DNA of 64,000 nt, from NCBI GenBank assembly GCA_048594725.1, contig JBMDXA010000091.1, positions 22,107 to 86,106 on the forward strand, given 5' to 3'. Position numbers and translations under genes: made by a program. Below are positions 28,802 to 38,122 of this stretch, piece after piece. This stretch comes from JAFDZV01 sp048594725 (GTDB lineage: Bacteria > Bacteroidota > Ignavibacteria > OLB7). Position 1 is the stretch's first letter. Each line of letters begins with the position of its first letter. A model generated the notes under the pieces. It did no database searches. It was not told where the DNA came from and saw only the letters and a program-made list of their open reading frames with translations.

Positions 28802-31800
28802 TTATTCCTGCGTTCCCGCCGCGCCGCCGCGTCCCAGCGCCTCGAAGTAGCGGCGGATCATATACTCGTAATCCTTGGTATATCCCTGCTCGCGTCCCTG
28901 CAGTCCGTCGCGACCGTTCTGCGTGCGGTCGCTATTGGGGAGCCGGAGTTCCGGGGGGCTCTGGCGCACCACATCCACGCCCGGCTTCGACTCGCGTTCC
29001 TTCTCGAAATCCCGTTCCCGCTGCGAGCGGGTGGCATCCAGCAGGCGGCTGAGAATCCGTTCCTGGCGCTGCATCGTCTCGGGGCTCACCTGACCGGAGC
29101 CCATATCGGAGAGCACCTCTTCGATCTCCTTGGCGGCGCGTTCCAGATCGCCCAGCATATTCTTGCGGGTTCCTCCCGATTCGCGCAGCTCCTTGTTGAG
29201 ATCTTCGATCGATTTCTTCACATCCTGCTGCTGGCGCGCGAGCCGCCGCATTTCCGGACCATCTCCCTCCGATCCATCCTCGCCGTTCGCACCATTCTTG
29301 CCGTTCTTTCCCTTCCCCTTGCCATCCTTTCCATTCTGCCCCTCTTTTCCCTCTCCTTCCTGTCCCTCACCCTCCTGGCCCTGTCCCTGCTGCTGCCCCT
29401 GCCCCTGCATGGCCTGGTTGATCATCTGCTGCTGGGCGGCGGCCTGCTGGAGACGCTGCTGCATCGACATGCCCATCCCCATTCCCTGCCCCTGTCCCTG
29501 GCCGTTCTGCATCTGCTGGATGGCCTCGGCCATCATCTTGGCGGCGTTGTTCATGGAGCTCATGGCCCCTCCCTCCTGCTGTCCTGCCCTGGAGCCGTTG
29601 CGCTGTTCAAGCGACTGGGTTGCCCCCTGCATCTGCTGGATGGCATCCCCCATTTCCTTTCCCATCTCCGGGGTCACCGCAAAGCTCTTCTGTCCCAGAT
29701 TCATCATCTGGTCGGCGATGTTCTCCATCTGCTCCTTCATCTGCGACTGCTGCTGGGCCAGATCGCGGAACTGCTGGCTGTTCGGCTGGGTCTGCTCGGT
29801 CTGGTTCTTCAGATCCTCCTGGCGCTTGGAGAGATCCACCAGATCCTGCAACGCCTTCTTCATCTTGTTGGTCACGTTCTTCTGACTGTTCTCCTGCATC
29901 TTCTTCTTGACGGCCTGCATCTTCTGCTTGAAGTTCTCGGCCGACTGTTTTGCCTCCTGCCCCTGTTGCTGCGCCTCCTGCATCTCCCCCTGGTCCATCT
30001 TCTCTCCGGCCTGCTCCATCGGTTCCTGGGGCCCGTTCTGTTCCAGGCTCTGCTGCGCCTGCTGCATCTCCTTGACGGGCATCTCCTCCTGCTCCCCCAT
30101 CTGCTTTGCGAGTTCGGCGGCCTCCTTCTTCATCTCCTCGGCATCCTTTGCCAGATCCCGCTGCCGCTCGGCGAGCGCCTGCTGCATCCCCTTGTCGGCG
30201 GGCTCGGTTTCCTTCATCTGCTGGTTGAGCCGTTCCTGCTGGGTTGCCAGTTCCTCGGCGCGGCGGATCATCTCATCCACCTTCTGCTCGGTCTGCATCC
30301 GCTTCAGGATGTTCATCGTCCGCTCGATCGACTGGCGGAACTGCTCCTCGTTGAACTTGTAGTTCTTCATGGCCTCGGCCAGCTGCTCCGGGGTCATCTT
30401 CTCCATCTCCTGCTGCATCTTGCGCATCTGCTCCATCAGTTCGGGATTGCGCATCTCCTGGAAGAGTTTCTGAAGCTCCGAGTATTTCTCCAGCGTCTCC
30501 GGGGAGATGGCCTTGGCCTGCTGGAGTTTTTCGGTGACCTGCTTCAGGTTCTCGGCGACCTGCTGGAGCTTCTCCTGCATCTGCTGGTGCTGCTGCATCA
30601 TCTGCTGGAGCTTCTGCTTGTCCTGCCAGCCGGCCTGCTGCTTGTTCTGCGCAAGCTGCTTCATCAGCTCGCGGTTCAGCTCATCCATCTCCTTGCGTGC
30701 ATCCTGGGCCTGCTTCAGCACCTTCTCCAGATCGGCATTGGCCTGGGTCTGCCCCTGTTCCGCCTCTCTGAGCACCTCCTCGAGCGAGGGGAAGCGGAGC
30801 TTGATAAGCCCCGTGCGGGCCATCTTCGGGCCGGACACGATATCGTTGTCGTACACCTCGAAGTAGAGTTCCACCTCATCCTCCGGTACCATGTCCATAT
30901 CGGTCATGTTCCAGATATAGGGCACCTCCGCCGCCGTTCCCGTTCCGCGCGGGATGGGGATGGTGTGGGGCTTGAAGTCCTTCATCGGCGGGGCGTACTT
31001 GCTGGCCGCCAGGCGGTACATGATGCGCAGGCGGGAGAAGCCGTAATCGTCGGCGATGCGCACCTGCGTGGGGAGGAGCATCGTCTGGTCGATATCGGCC
31101 GATCCCTGCGGCTGCACCAGCGCGATGGACGGGGGGCCATCAACCGAGACCCCCATGCTGTACTGCACCGGGGAGATGTTGCCGATCCCCTCCGGCGATA
31201 CCAGCTCGATGTAGTAGCTGCCATCGCGGGAGAGACGGAACCCGCCCGTTGCGGATGTGCCGTCGATCTTCATGGGGATGCGGACCGTATCGTAGGATGC
31301 CGGCGGGGCCGAGGCCGCCTCCAGCGAGGCCAGCCTGACGGTACGGGGGAAGAGCTGCACGATGTTCGCCTTCGCCGGCTCGATGTTCGTAGTGATCTGA
31401 ATGTTCACCGCCGACCCGCGCATGCCGCTTACATCGCCGACGTTGTCCGGGAGGCGCTCCAGTCCCCGCCCGGTGTAGGAGGGGGAGCTGAGCGTGGCGC
31501 GGAGCAGGCGGATGTCCGGGCGTTCCACCACGGTGAATGTATGCTCGGGTGTGCGTACCGGGCCGGAGGAGGCGCTGTAGACCGTGGTGGCCTTGATCGC
31601 CGGAAGGGTATGGCGGAAGTTCCCGGCCGAGTCGATACGGATCTCCACTTCCTCCGGGGCCGCCTCTCCGCTCTGAAGCGAAAGTTTCACCGTGCGCGGA
31701 GGAATGCCCGCCGCATGCACCACGATCTCGGCCGAATCCCCCCGGACCAGCCGCCGGTCACCGGGGGCGATCGTAAGGGTGAACGGGGCGGGCGTTACAT

Positions 31801-32395
31801 AGAGCGTGTTGTAGTTGACAAGACGGTCCAGCGCCCCCTGATAGGTCGCGGGCATGGAGAGGAACAGGGCGCTGACCACGAGCACGGCGGCCAGAAAGAA
31901 GAGCAGCGCCCGCTTGCGCTCGTCGCGCTCGATGATGACCGTATAATCGTACTGGCGGAGGGGCTCACCCTGCACCGCTATCGACGCCTCTACAAGCTCC
32001 AGGGAATAGCCGGGGGCAAGCCTCCCCGCGTGCACGGTACGATAGAGCTGGAGGGTATTGATAAGGCTGTCACCCACATCCGGAATCCGGGTTCCCACGC
32101 GCCGGGCGATGGTGTCGTCATCCTGCCCCCTGATGATGCCCAGATAGCGTCCGAGCGATGGGAGGATCATCCAGAGCGCCAGAGCCGCGTTCGTGGCAAC
32201 GGTTCCCCGGAAGAGGACCGTGCGCCCGGCCGGTTCCAGCCCGCCGATGGCCTCGATGGAGACCGCCAGGAGCCAGACGACGAGGGTTGCGGTGAGGGCG
32301 TTGATGATCCCGGTCTGTACCGCAATGCCATGCTCCTTGCGGCGCACATGGTGGATTTTTCCTGTCAGTTCGGAGTAGAGCGAGCCTGTATTCAT
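28802..32395 (-). CDS. DUF4175-family large membrane/coiled-coil protein
   Basis: 1197 residues from ATG 32395. Two or three membrane helices lie in the first 170 residues (IINALTATLVVWLLAVSIEA, NAALALWMILP, ALLFFLAAVLVVSALFLS). A periplasmic region with Ig-like folds (about 180-560) carries GDSAEIVVHA-type strands. From about 580 to 900 it is a long charged coiled coil very rich in Gln, Met, Glu and Lys. Residues about 930-1060 are low-complexity Gln/Gly/Met/Lys/Glu (QGQGQEGEG, KGKGKNGKNG). The order matches DUF4175 proteins of FCB bacteria. Function is unknown; an envelope scaffold is a guess. It is monocistronic with a strong terminator. Confidence 0.8.
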   Translation of the reverse strand: MNTGSLYSELTGKIHHVRRKEHGIAVQTGIINALTATLVVWLLAVSIEAIGGLEPAGRTVLFRGTVATNAALALWMILPSLGRYLGIIRGQDDDTIARRVGTRIPDVGDSLINTLQLYRTVHAGRLAPGYSLELVEASIAVQGEPLRQYDYTVIIERDERKRALLFFLAAVLVVSALFLSMPATYQGALDRLVNYNTLYVTPAPFTLTIAPGDRRLVRGDSAEIVVHAAGIPPRTVKLSLQSGEAAPEEVEIRIDSAGNFRHTLPAIKATTVYSASSGPVRTPEHTFTVVERPDIRLLRATLSSPSYTGRGLERLPDNVGDVSGMRGSAVNIQITTNIEPAKANIVQLFPRTVRLASLEAASAPPASYDTVRIPMKIDGTSATGGFRLSRDGSYYIELVSPEGIGNISPVQYSMGVSVDGPPSIALVQPQGSADIDQTMLLPTQVRIADDYGFSRLRIMYRLAASKYAPPMKDFKPHTIPIPRGTGTAAEVPYIWNMTDMDMVPEDEVELYFEVYDNDIVSGPKMARTGLIKLRFPSLEEVLREAEQGQTQANADLEKVLKQAQDARKEMDELNRELMKQLAQNKQQAGWQDKQKLQQMMQQHQQMQEKLQQVAENLKQVTEKLQQAKAISPETLEKYSELQKLFQEMRNPELMEQMRKMQQEMEKMTPEQLAEAMKNYKFNEEQFRQSIERTMNILKRMQTEQKVDEMIRRAEELATQQERLNQQMKETEPADKGMQQALAERQRDLAKDAEEMKKEAAELAKQMGEQEEMPVKEMQQAQQSLEQNGPQEPMEQAGEKMDQGEMQEAQQQGQEAKQSAENFKQKMQAVKKKMQENSQKNVTNKMKKALQDLVDLSKRQEDLKNQTEQTQPNSQQFRDLAQQQSQMKEQMENIADQMMNLGQKSFAVTPEMGKEMGDAIQQMQGATQSLEQRNGSRAGQQEGGAMSSMNNAAKMMAEAIQQMQNGQGQGQGMGMGMSMQQRLQQAAAQQQMINQAMQGQGQQQGQGQEGEGQEGEGKEGQNGKDGKGKGKNGKNGANGEDGSEGDGPEMRRLARQQQDVKKSIEDLNKELRESGGTRKNMLGDLERAAKEIEEVLSDMGSGQVSPETMQRQERILSRLLDATRSQRERDFEKERESKPGVDVVRQSPPELRLPNSDRTQNGRDGLQGREQGYTKDYEYMIRRYFEALGRGGAAGTQE

Positions 32396-32814
32396 CGTGG
32401 TTCCGTTATCGCCGTATGCTATGCGGGGATGCTTCACTGCCAGCCGGCGCCGGTATCATCCGGGATGAAGGGCGCCATCGATAAGCTACATAAAAGAGGA
32501 GGAGAAAAGGAATAAAATGCTGGGGGGATATCCTCGTCCGGTAAGGACGCCGGACCGCCGCGGATGCCACGGGGAGTACCTCCCTGCATTTCCCTTCGTT
32601 TCGTATGTTGTCCGGCCTCCCCAGCACCTGCGGCCGGTTGTTCTCTGCCGGGCAGGCCCTTGTGCGCAGACGGAGAACTACCCGCTCATGTTGGCCCCCG
32701 AGCCTCCGGTTTTCACCTCCTGATTGCATCCCATGCCGCGTGAGCATCCCAATACTTCCGAAACACAATCCGTGCGGGCCTCTCCCGCCGGTGTTTGAAC
32801 CGATTTTCATAGTG
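32396..32814. other. Divergent promoter region
   Basis: 419 bp between the minus-strand DUF4175 gene and the plus-strand peptidase. In-frame sequence upstream of 32815 (from 32605) does not resemble prolyl oligopeptidases. No other feature was seen. Confidence 0.4.
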
Positions 32815-34926
32815 ATGATTACATATCCCGATTCATTCGAAGGCGATCAGAACGATCTCTATCATGGCGTCGAGATCGCCGATCCGTACCGGTGGCTGGA
32901 GGATGACAACTCGCCGGAGACCGCCGCGTGGGTGGCCGCCCAGAACGAGGTGACGTTCCAGTATCTTCGCTCGATCCCCTATCGCGACCAGTATCGCAGC
33001 CGCCTTACCGAACTTTGGAATTATCCCCGCCAGGGACGCCCCAGCAAGAGCGGCGGCCGGTATTTCTTCTTCCGGAACGACGGCCTCCAGAATCAGGGGG
33101 TGCTCTTTGTGCAGGACTCCGCCAGTGACGAAGCCCGCCTTCTGCTCGATCCCAACACCTTCTCGGCCGATGGCACCGTGGCGCTCTCCAACATGGCCCT
33201 CGCCCACGATGGCTCGCTGCTCGCCTACGGCGTTTCCCATAGCGGCTCCGACTGGCAGGAGATCCATGTACGCGACGTCGTCACCGGGGAGGATCTGCCC
33301 GATCTGGTGCGGTGGGTCAAGTTCTCGGAGATCTCCTGGACCGCCGATAACCGCGGGTTCTTCTATTCCCGTTATCCGCAGCCGGACGAGCGCACCGCCT
33401 ACAGCCAGGTGCATCTGAACCACAGCCTCTATTATCATCGCCTCGGCACCGGCCAGCAGGAGGATATCCTGGTGCACGAGCGCCCGGATCATCCCGACTG
33501 GCGGCTGATCGGGATCGTGACGGAAGATGGGCGCTATCTGACGATCTACGCGCATCATTCCGGCCCGATGACCCAGCTCTATTATGTCGATCTGGGCGAT
33601 CCGGCGGCCCCGGCGCTGGATGCCCCGGTGATGCCCCTGGTAGAGGAGTTCGAGGCGTCGTTCAATGTCATCGGCAACGATGGGGCGCTGCTCTACCTGC
33701 ATACCAATCTGGATGCCCCCAAGGGGAGGATCATGGCGGTGGATCTGGAACATCCGGAGCGGGAGAACTGGCGTACGCTGGTGGGGGAGAACGACGATGT
33801 GATCCAGGATGTGGTCCTGGCACGGGATCGTTTCCTGGTGGTCTATCTCCACAATGCCTACAACCGCCTGAGCCTGTTCGATCTCTCCGGCGGGTTTCTG
33901 AACGATATCCAGCTTCCCACGCTCGGATCGGTTGCCGGCCTGGCCGGCCGCCGCAACGACGACGAGGTCTTCTATATCTTCACCTCGTTCCTCTATCCCA
34001 CCACCGTGCTCCGGCTCGATCTGGCATCGGGGGAGAACAGTATCTACCGCAAGAGCGAGATCGACTTCGATCAGAACGGCTACGAGACCAAGCAGGTCTG
34101 GTTCGCCAGCAAGGACGGCACCCAGGTGCCGATGTTCATCACTCACCGGCGGGGGCTGGCGCTGGATGGAACAAACCCCACGATCATGTTCGCGTATGGG
34201 GGATTCGGCACCTCGCTTACCCCTTTCTTCTCCTCCAATTATATGCTCTGGCTGGAACAGGGGGGCGTGTATGCCATCCCCAACCTGCGCGGCGGCGGGG
34301 AGTTCGGCCACGAGTGGCATCAGGCCGGAACGCTGGAGCGGAAGCAGAATGTGTTCGATGATTTCATAGCGGCGGCGGAATATCTCGTCGCCGAGGGCTA
34401 TACCTCCCCCGCAAAGCTGGCTATCCAGGGGGGCTCCAATGGCGGCCTGCTGGTGGGAGCGGTGATGTGCCAGCGGCCGGAACTTTTCGCGGTTGCTCTG
34501 CCGGCCGTGGGGGTGATGGATATGCTCCGCTATCACAAGTTCACCATCGGCATGGCCTGGCGCGCCGATTACGGCATCAGCGACGATCCGGAGCAGTTCG
34601 CATGGCTGCATGCGTACTCCCCGCTCCATAACCTGTCCCCCGGCACGCGCTATCCGGCCACGCTGGTCACCACCGCCGATCATGATGACAGGGTGGTGCC
34701 GGCGCATTCCTTCAAGTTCGCCGCGCGGCTTCAGAAGTGCCAGGGGGGCGCGGCTCCCGCTCTGATCCGTATCGAGACCAAGGCCGGGCATGGCGGCGGA
34801 AAGCCGATAGCGATGATTATCGATGAGGCCGCCGATACTCTGGCGTTCGCCATGTATAATATGGAGCACGCACCGGATGGTGCGAACCGTCCGGAAGCTC
34901 CGGCCGGAGACGTGCTGGCCGCATAA
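32815..34926 (+). CDS. Prolyl oligopeptidase (S9A) family serine peptidase
   Basis: 703 residues from ATG 32815, the typical length for the family. The N-terminus (YPDSFEGDQNDLYHGVEIADPYRWLED) and the following seven-bladed propeller match S9A enzymes. The C-terminal alpha/beta-hydrolase holds the catalytic triad: Ser541 in GGSNGGLLVGAVM, Asp in ADHDDRVVPAHSFKF (about 622-628) and His659 in TKAGHGGGKP. These motifs are close to classical prolyl oligopeptidase. No signal peptide is visible, so it is probably cytoplasmic and cleaves short peptides after proline. It stands alone on the plus strand ahead of gcvT. Confidence 0.94.
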   Translation: MITYPDSFEGDQNDLYHGVEIADPYRWLEDDNSPETAAWVAAQNEVTFQYLRSIPYRDQYRSRLTELWNYPRQGRPSKSGGRYFFFRNDGLQNQGVLFVQDSASDEARLLLDPNTFSADGTVALSNMALAHDGSLLAYGVSHSGSDWQEIHVRDVVTGEDLPDLVRWVKFSEISWTADNRGFFYSRYPQPDERTAYSQVHLNHSLYYHRLGTGQQEDILVHERPDHPDWRLIGIVTEDGRYLTIYAHHSGPMTQLYYVDLGDPAAPALDAPVMPLVEEFEASFNVIGNDGALLYLHTNLDAPKGRIMAVDLEHPERENWRTLVGENDDVIQDVVLARDRFLVVYLHNAYNRLSLFDLSGGFLNDIQLPTLGSVAGLAGRRNDDEVFYIFTSFLYPTTVLRLDLASGENSIYRKSEIDFDQNGYETKQVWFASKDGTQVPMFITHRRGLALDGTNPTIMFAYGGFGTSLTPFFSSNYMLWLEQGGVYAIPNLRGGGEFGHEWHQAGTLERKQNVFDDFIAAAEYLVAEGYTSPAKLAIQGGSNGGLLVGAVMCQRPELFAVALPAVGVMDMLRYHKFTIGMAWRADYGISDDPEQFAWLHAYSPLHNLSPGTRYPATLVTTADHDDRVVPAHSFKFAARLQKCQGGAAPALIRIETKAGHGGGKPIAMIIDEAADTLAFAMYNMEHAPDGANRPEAPAGDVLAA

Positions 34927-35100
34927 GGCGCGGCCCGGTTCCGGGTAGCTCGCCATGATTCCGTATCTTGGCGGCTCGCGCACATTCCCCGTTGCGGGCG
35001 CCGGAGCGCAACCGGCGCCCGCGGCCCTCTTCCCCGCATCGTGCGAGGAGTCTCTCGCGGCAGTTTCCAATCAAATTTCAGCTTACAACCTCTCGACACA

Positions 35101-36228
35101 ATGGAAGACACTACGATAGCAGCAGCGGAGCCGGTTCAGCTTCAGCGCACCGCACTTCTGGATGTACATATCGCGCTCGGCGCCAAGATCGTTCCGTTCG
35201 CCGGATTCGAGATGCCGGTCTATTACAAGGGAATCGTCGCGGAGCATACTGCGGTTCGCGAACGGGTGGGCATCTTCGATGTCTCGCACATGGGAGAGGT
35301 GCTGGTGCGCGGCCCGCGCGCGCTCGATTTCGTGCAGAAGATAACCGTCAATGATGCCTCCACCCTGGCCGACGGGCAGGCGCAGTACAGCGCCATGTGC
35401 CTGGAGAACGGTGGCATCATCGACGATCTGCTGGTGTACAAGCGTGGCGAGAACGATTTCCTGCTGGTGATCAACGCCTCCAACATCGCCAAGGATTTCG
35501 CCTGGATGCAGGAAAATGCGCTCGATGGCGTGGAGCTGGAGAACGTCTCCGATAATTATACGCTGCTGGCGGTGCAGGGGCCGCGCTCGGTGGAACTGCT
35601 CCAGAAGCTGACGGACGTGGATCTGAGCGGCATCGCCTACTATCATTTCGTGGAGGGGGAGCTGGCCGGCGAGCGGATGATTATCTCCCGCACCGGATAT
35701 ACCGGCGAACTCGGGTTCGAGCTCTATCTGTCCAGCGACAGGAACGCCAGCGAGAAGGTGTGGAATACGATCATGGAGACCGGCGCGGAGTTCGGCATCG
35801 AGCCCACCGGCCTTGGCGCGCGTGATACGCTTCGCCTGGAGATGGGCTACTGCCTCTACGGCAACGATATCGACGAGACCACCAACACGATCGAAGCGGG
35901 TCTCGGCTGGATCACGAAGGTGAACAAGGGAGAGTTCAACGGGCGCGAGGCGATCGCCAGGGTGAAGGAGGAGAAGCCGAAGCGGAAGCTGGTGGCATTC
36001 GAGATGAACGAGCGGGCCATTCCGCGCGGTCATTACGCCATCGTGGTTGATGGCGCCACCGTCGGCGAGGTTACCAGCGGAACCTCCTCGCCGACGCTTG
36101 GCAAGGGAATCGGCATGGGATATGTCTCGAGCGATGTGGCACAGGCCGGCAACACCATCGGTATCGCGGTTCGCGACAAGGTGATCCCCGCAACCATCGT
36201 GAAGCTGCCGTTCGTGAAGAGAGCATGA
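35101..36228 (+). CDS. gcvT: Glycine cleavage system T protein (aminomethyltransferase)
   Basis: 375 residues. The start at 35101 precedes the conserved opening TALLDVHIALGAKIVPFAGFEMPVYY. Key GcvT features are GIFDVSHMGEVLVRG, the QYSAMCLENGGIIDDLLVY block, GYTGELGFELYL and GLGARDTLRLEMGYCLYG, followed by the C-terminal beta-barrel. It transfers the methylene group from H-protein-bound aminomethyl to tetrahydrofolate. The other system genes (gcvH, gcvP) are not in the window. No glycine riboswitch was recognised upstream. A TATCTTG box at 34964-34970 may belong to its promoter. Confidence 0.95.
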   Translation: MEDTTIAAAEPVQLQRTALLDVHIALGAKIVPFAGFEMPVYYKGIVAEHTAVRERVGIFDVSHMGEVLVRGPRALDFVQKITVNDASTLADGQAQYSAMCLENGGIIDDLLVYKRGENDFLLVINASNIAKDFAWMQENALDGVELENVSDNYTLLAVQGPRSVELLQKLTDVDLSGIAYYHFVEGELAGERMIISRTGYTGELGFELYLSSDRNASEKVWNTIMETGAEFGIEPTGLGARDTLRLEMGYCLYGNDIDETTNTIEAGLGWITKVNKGEFNGREAIARVKEEKPKRKLVAFEMNERAIPRGHYAIVVDGATVGEVTSGTSSPTLGKGIGMGYVSSDVAQAGNTIGIAVRDKVIPATIVKLPFVKRA

Positions 36229-36362
36229 TAGTTGAGTAGATACTAGGTGGTAGCGGAGAATGCTCTGCATCTCTTCGCTACCAACCGGTAGCGCCCACAG
36301 GCCGCGCGCTGCCAGCTACTCACTCATCACTGTACATCGTATTTATTCGGATAACTACCAGT

Positions 36363-37325
36363 ATGGCCCTGAAGAACCGGTCGGTGGTGCGGCGGATCGC
36401 CGGAGCTACGCTGTTTGCGATAGTTCTCTGGCTGATCGTGTCGCTTACCGACCAGTTCGATACCACGCTGGATGTGCCGCTCCTGGTGGAGCCTCCGCCG
36501 AACCTGGCCCTTGCCAGGCCCATCCCGAACTCGCTGCGCGTGCAGTGGCGTGCCAGCGGATGGAGCCTGTTGAAGATGATGGCAACCGGGCAGATGAAAA
36601 GCATACTGCGTCCTCTCCCCCGCCAGAACGGCGCCGATAGCCAGGTGGTGGTCAGCTACAGCCGCCGCGATCTGCTCGCCAGCATCAGAACCAGCACGCT
36701 CGATGCACAGCAGATGAGCGTTGCCCCCGATTCCCTTACGCTGGTGCTGGGGCCGCTCGACCAGAAGAAGGTGCCGCTGTCGCCGGAGATCACCATCGAT
36801 ACCCGCAAGGGCTTCCAGGTGATCGGGCGGCTTCAGATGTTCCCGGATTCGGTGACGCTGGTGGGAGCACGCAGGGTGCTGGAGGATATCACCTCCTGGC
36901 CCACCGCCCCGCTGGTACTGGAGGATATCCACCGCCCGGTCTCCCGCTGGATTCCCGCAAGCGATACGCTCCGGAACATCATCAGCATACGCCCCCGTAC
37001 CGCCGAGCTCTATGCCGATGTCCAGGAGATCGCCGAGCGCCGCTTCCCCGATGTCCCGATCGTCAACCGTGGTACCGTGCGCGATACCAGCCTTCGCCTG
37101 GTGCTTCAGCCGCAACGGGTGGAGGTGCTGGTGCGTGGCGGCGCGCGCGATCTCAGCCGCCTGGACCCCTCCACGGTCCGCGCCTATGTGGAGATTCTGG
37201 AGGGTACCGATACGCTCGGTGTGGCCTATCCCCGGTTGCTCCTCCCCGCCGGTTACGATATCAGCGTGGTGACCATCAAGCCGGATCGCGTGAAGTATGT
37301 GTTCCGCCGGGTGATCCCGCAGTGA
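36363..37325 (+). CDS. YbbR-like domain protein
   Basis: 320 residues. An N-terminal membrane anchor (about 11-28, IAGATLFAIVLWLIVSLTD) is followed by YbbR-type beta-repeats. These show alternating VPLLVEPPPNLAL-like strands and the conserved PDSVTLVGARRVLEDI pattern (about 160-175), repeated in form later (PQRVEVLVRGGARDLSRLDPS). The family (CdaR-like) is often linked with the cyclic-di-AMP synthase CdaA, but that gene is not seen here. It starts 134 bp after gcvT on the same strand and may be read from its own promoter. Confidence 0.75.
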   Translation: MALKNRSVVRRIAGATLFAIVLWLIVSLTDQFDTTLDVPLLVEPPPNLALARPIPNSLRVQWRASGWSLLKMMATGQMKSILRPLPRQNGADSQVVVSYSRRDLLASIRTSTLDAQQMSVAPDSLTLVLGPLDQKKVPLSPEITIDTRKGFQVIGRLQMFPDSVTLVGARRVLEDITSWPTAPLVLEDIHRPVSRWIPASDTLRNIISIRPRTAELYADVQEIAERRFPDVPIVNRGTVRDTSLRLVLQPQRVEVLVRGGARDLSRLDPSTVRAYVEILEGTDTLGVAYPRLLLPAGYDISVVTIKPDRVKYVFRRVIPQ

Positions 37326-37417
37326 TGCTCCGCTCCCTCCCGTCCCTTTCCGGTACGGGCTGCCGCCATGCCGGCTTTTTCGCCCCCTCGTTCATTCCCT
37401 CAGATCTGCTCTAAGCG

Positions 37418-38035
37418 ATGCCCCGACATATCATCCATCATCCCCGTTATCTGGGGGAGAATCTGAAGCGTCTGCGGCGTACCCGCGACTGGACCGTGGA
37501 GCGCCTGGCCGGCGAGGTGGGGGTTTCCAAGGGCTATCTCTCCATGATCGAAACCGGCAAGCGTACCCCCCACTGGACCCTCGTGATGAGGGTGGTGCAT
37601 GCGCTCGGGGGAACGCTCTGCGCCTTTTTCACCGATGCCGAATCGATAGCGTTTCCGGAGGATGGCATCCGCTCCCGCCGCCAGGATGTGATCGTGATCG
37701 AAGGGGAGATACCGAACGAACGGGGGCATATCACCTGGCCGCCGCAGGAGCAGTACACTCATATCCTCACCCCCTATCATGAGGGAATGAAAAGCCAGAC
37801 GGTGGAGATATTTCTGCCGCCGCACAGCGAGTGGACCCCGGAGCCGGTCGCGTTCGGCGGCGAGGTGGTCTGCTGGGGAGCCGAGGGACGCGTGCTGCTG
37901 GAACTGGGCTCCGCCGAGTATGTGCTGCACGAACGGGAATGTTTGAATTATTCCGCCGCGATTCCCCACACACTCCGTAATTATACCGATCATCCCTCGC
38001 GCGCGCTGCTGGTGATTACGCCGGTGAGTTTTTAA
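37418..38035 (+). CDS. XRE-family transcriptional regulator with C-terminal cupin-like domain
   Basis: 205 residues. Residues about 11-65 are an XRE helix-turn-helix (NLKRLRRTRDWTVERLAGEV, then GVSKGYLSMIETGKRTPHW). Residues about 110-205 form a cupin-like beta-barrel (SQTVEIFLPPHSEW, GGEVVCWGAEGRVLLELG, YSAAIPHTLRNYTDHPSRALLVITPV). Regulators of this layout bind a small ligand in the cupin and often control amine, sulfur or amino-acid genes. Target genes are unknown. It ends 88 bp from the convergent moeB-type gene. Confidence 0.9.
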   Translation: MPRHIIHHPRYLGENLKRLRRTRDWTVERLAGEVGVSKGYLSMIETGKRTPHWTLVMRVVHALGGTLCAFFTDAESIAFPEDGIRSRRQDVIVIEGEIPNERGHITWPPQEQYTHILTPYHEGMKSQTVEIFLPPHSEWTPEPVAFGGEVVCWGAEGRVLLELGSAEYVLHERECLNYSAAIPHTLRNYTDHPSRALLVITPVSF

Positions 38036-38049
38036 GAGCGGGAAAAGAA

Positions 38050-38078
38050 TAAAAAAAGGGCACGGGAAATCATGCCCT
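38050..38078 (-). terminator. Rho-independent terminator of the moeB-rhodanese gene
   Basis: Stem AGGGCA / TGCCCT (38057-38062 and 38073-38078) is followed on the minus strand by seven T (complement of 38050-38056). On the plus strand it may also serve the XRE-cupin gene. Confidence 0.8.
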
Positions 38079-38122
38079 CTGCGATGCTGTGTCGCCGATA
38101 TCCTTCCGGAAATACCGGGATA

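Noticed and set aside
28784..32515. Plus-strand open frame of over 1200 codons opposite the DUF4175 gene
   Set aside because: Antisense of Gln/Met/Glu codons gives Leu/His-rich nonsense; the minus-strand protein has domains, a start and a terminator.
34927..35100. Glycine riboswitch before gcvT
   Set aside because: The expected conserved glycine-aptamer core was not seen in the 174-nt leader.
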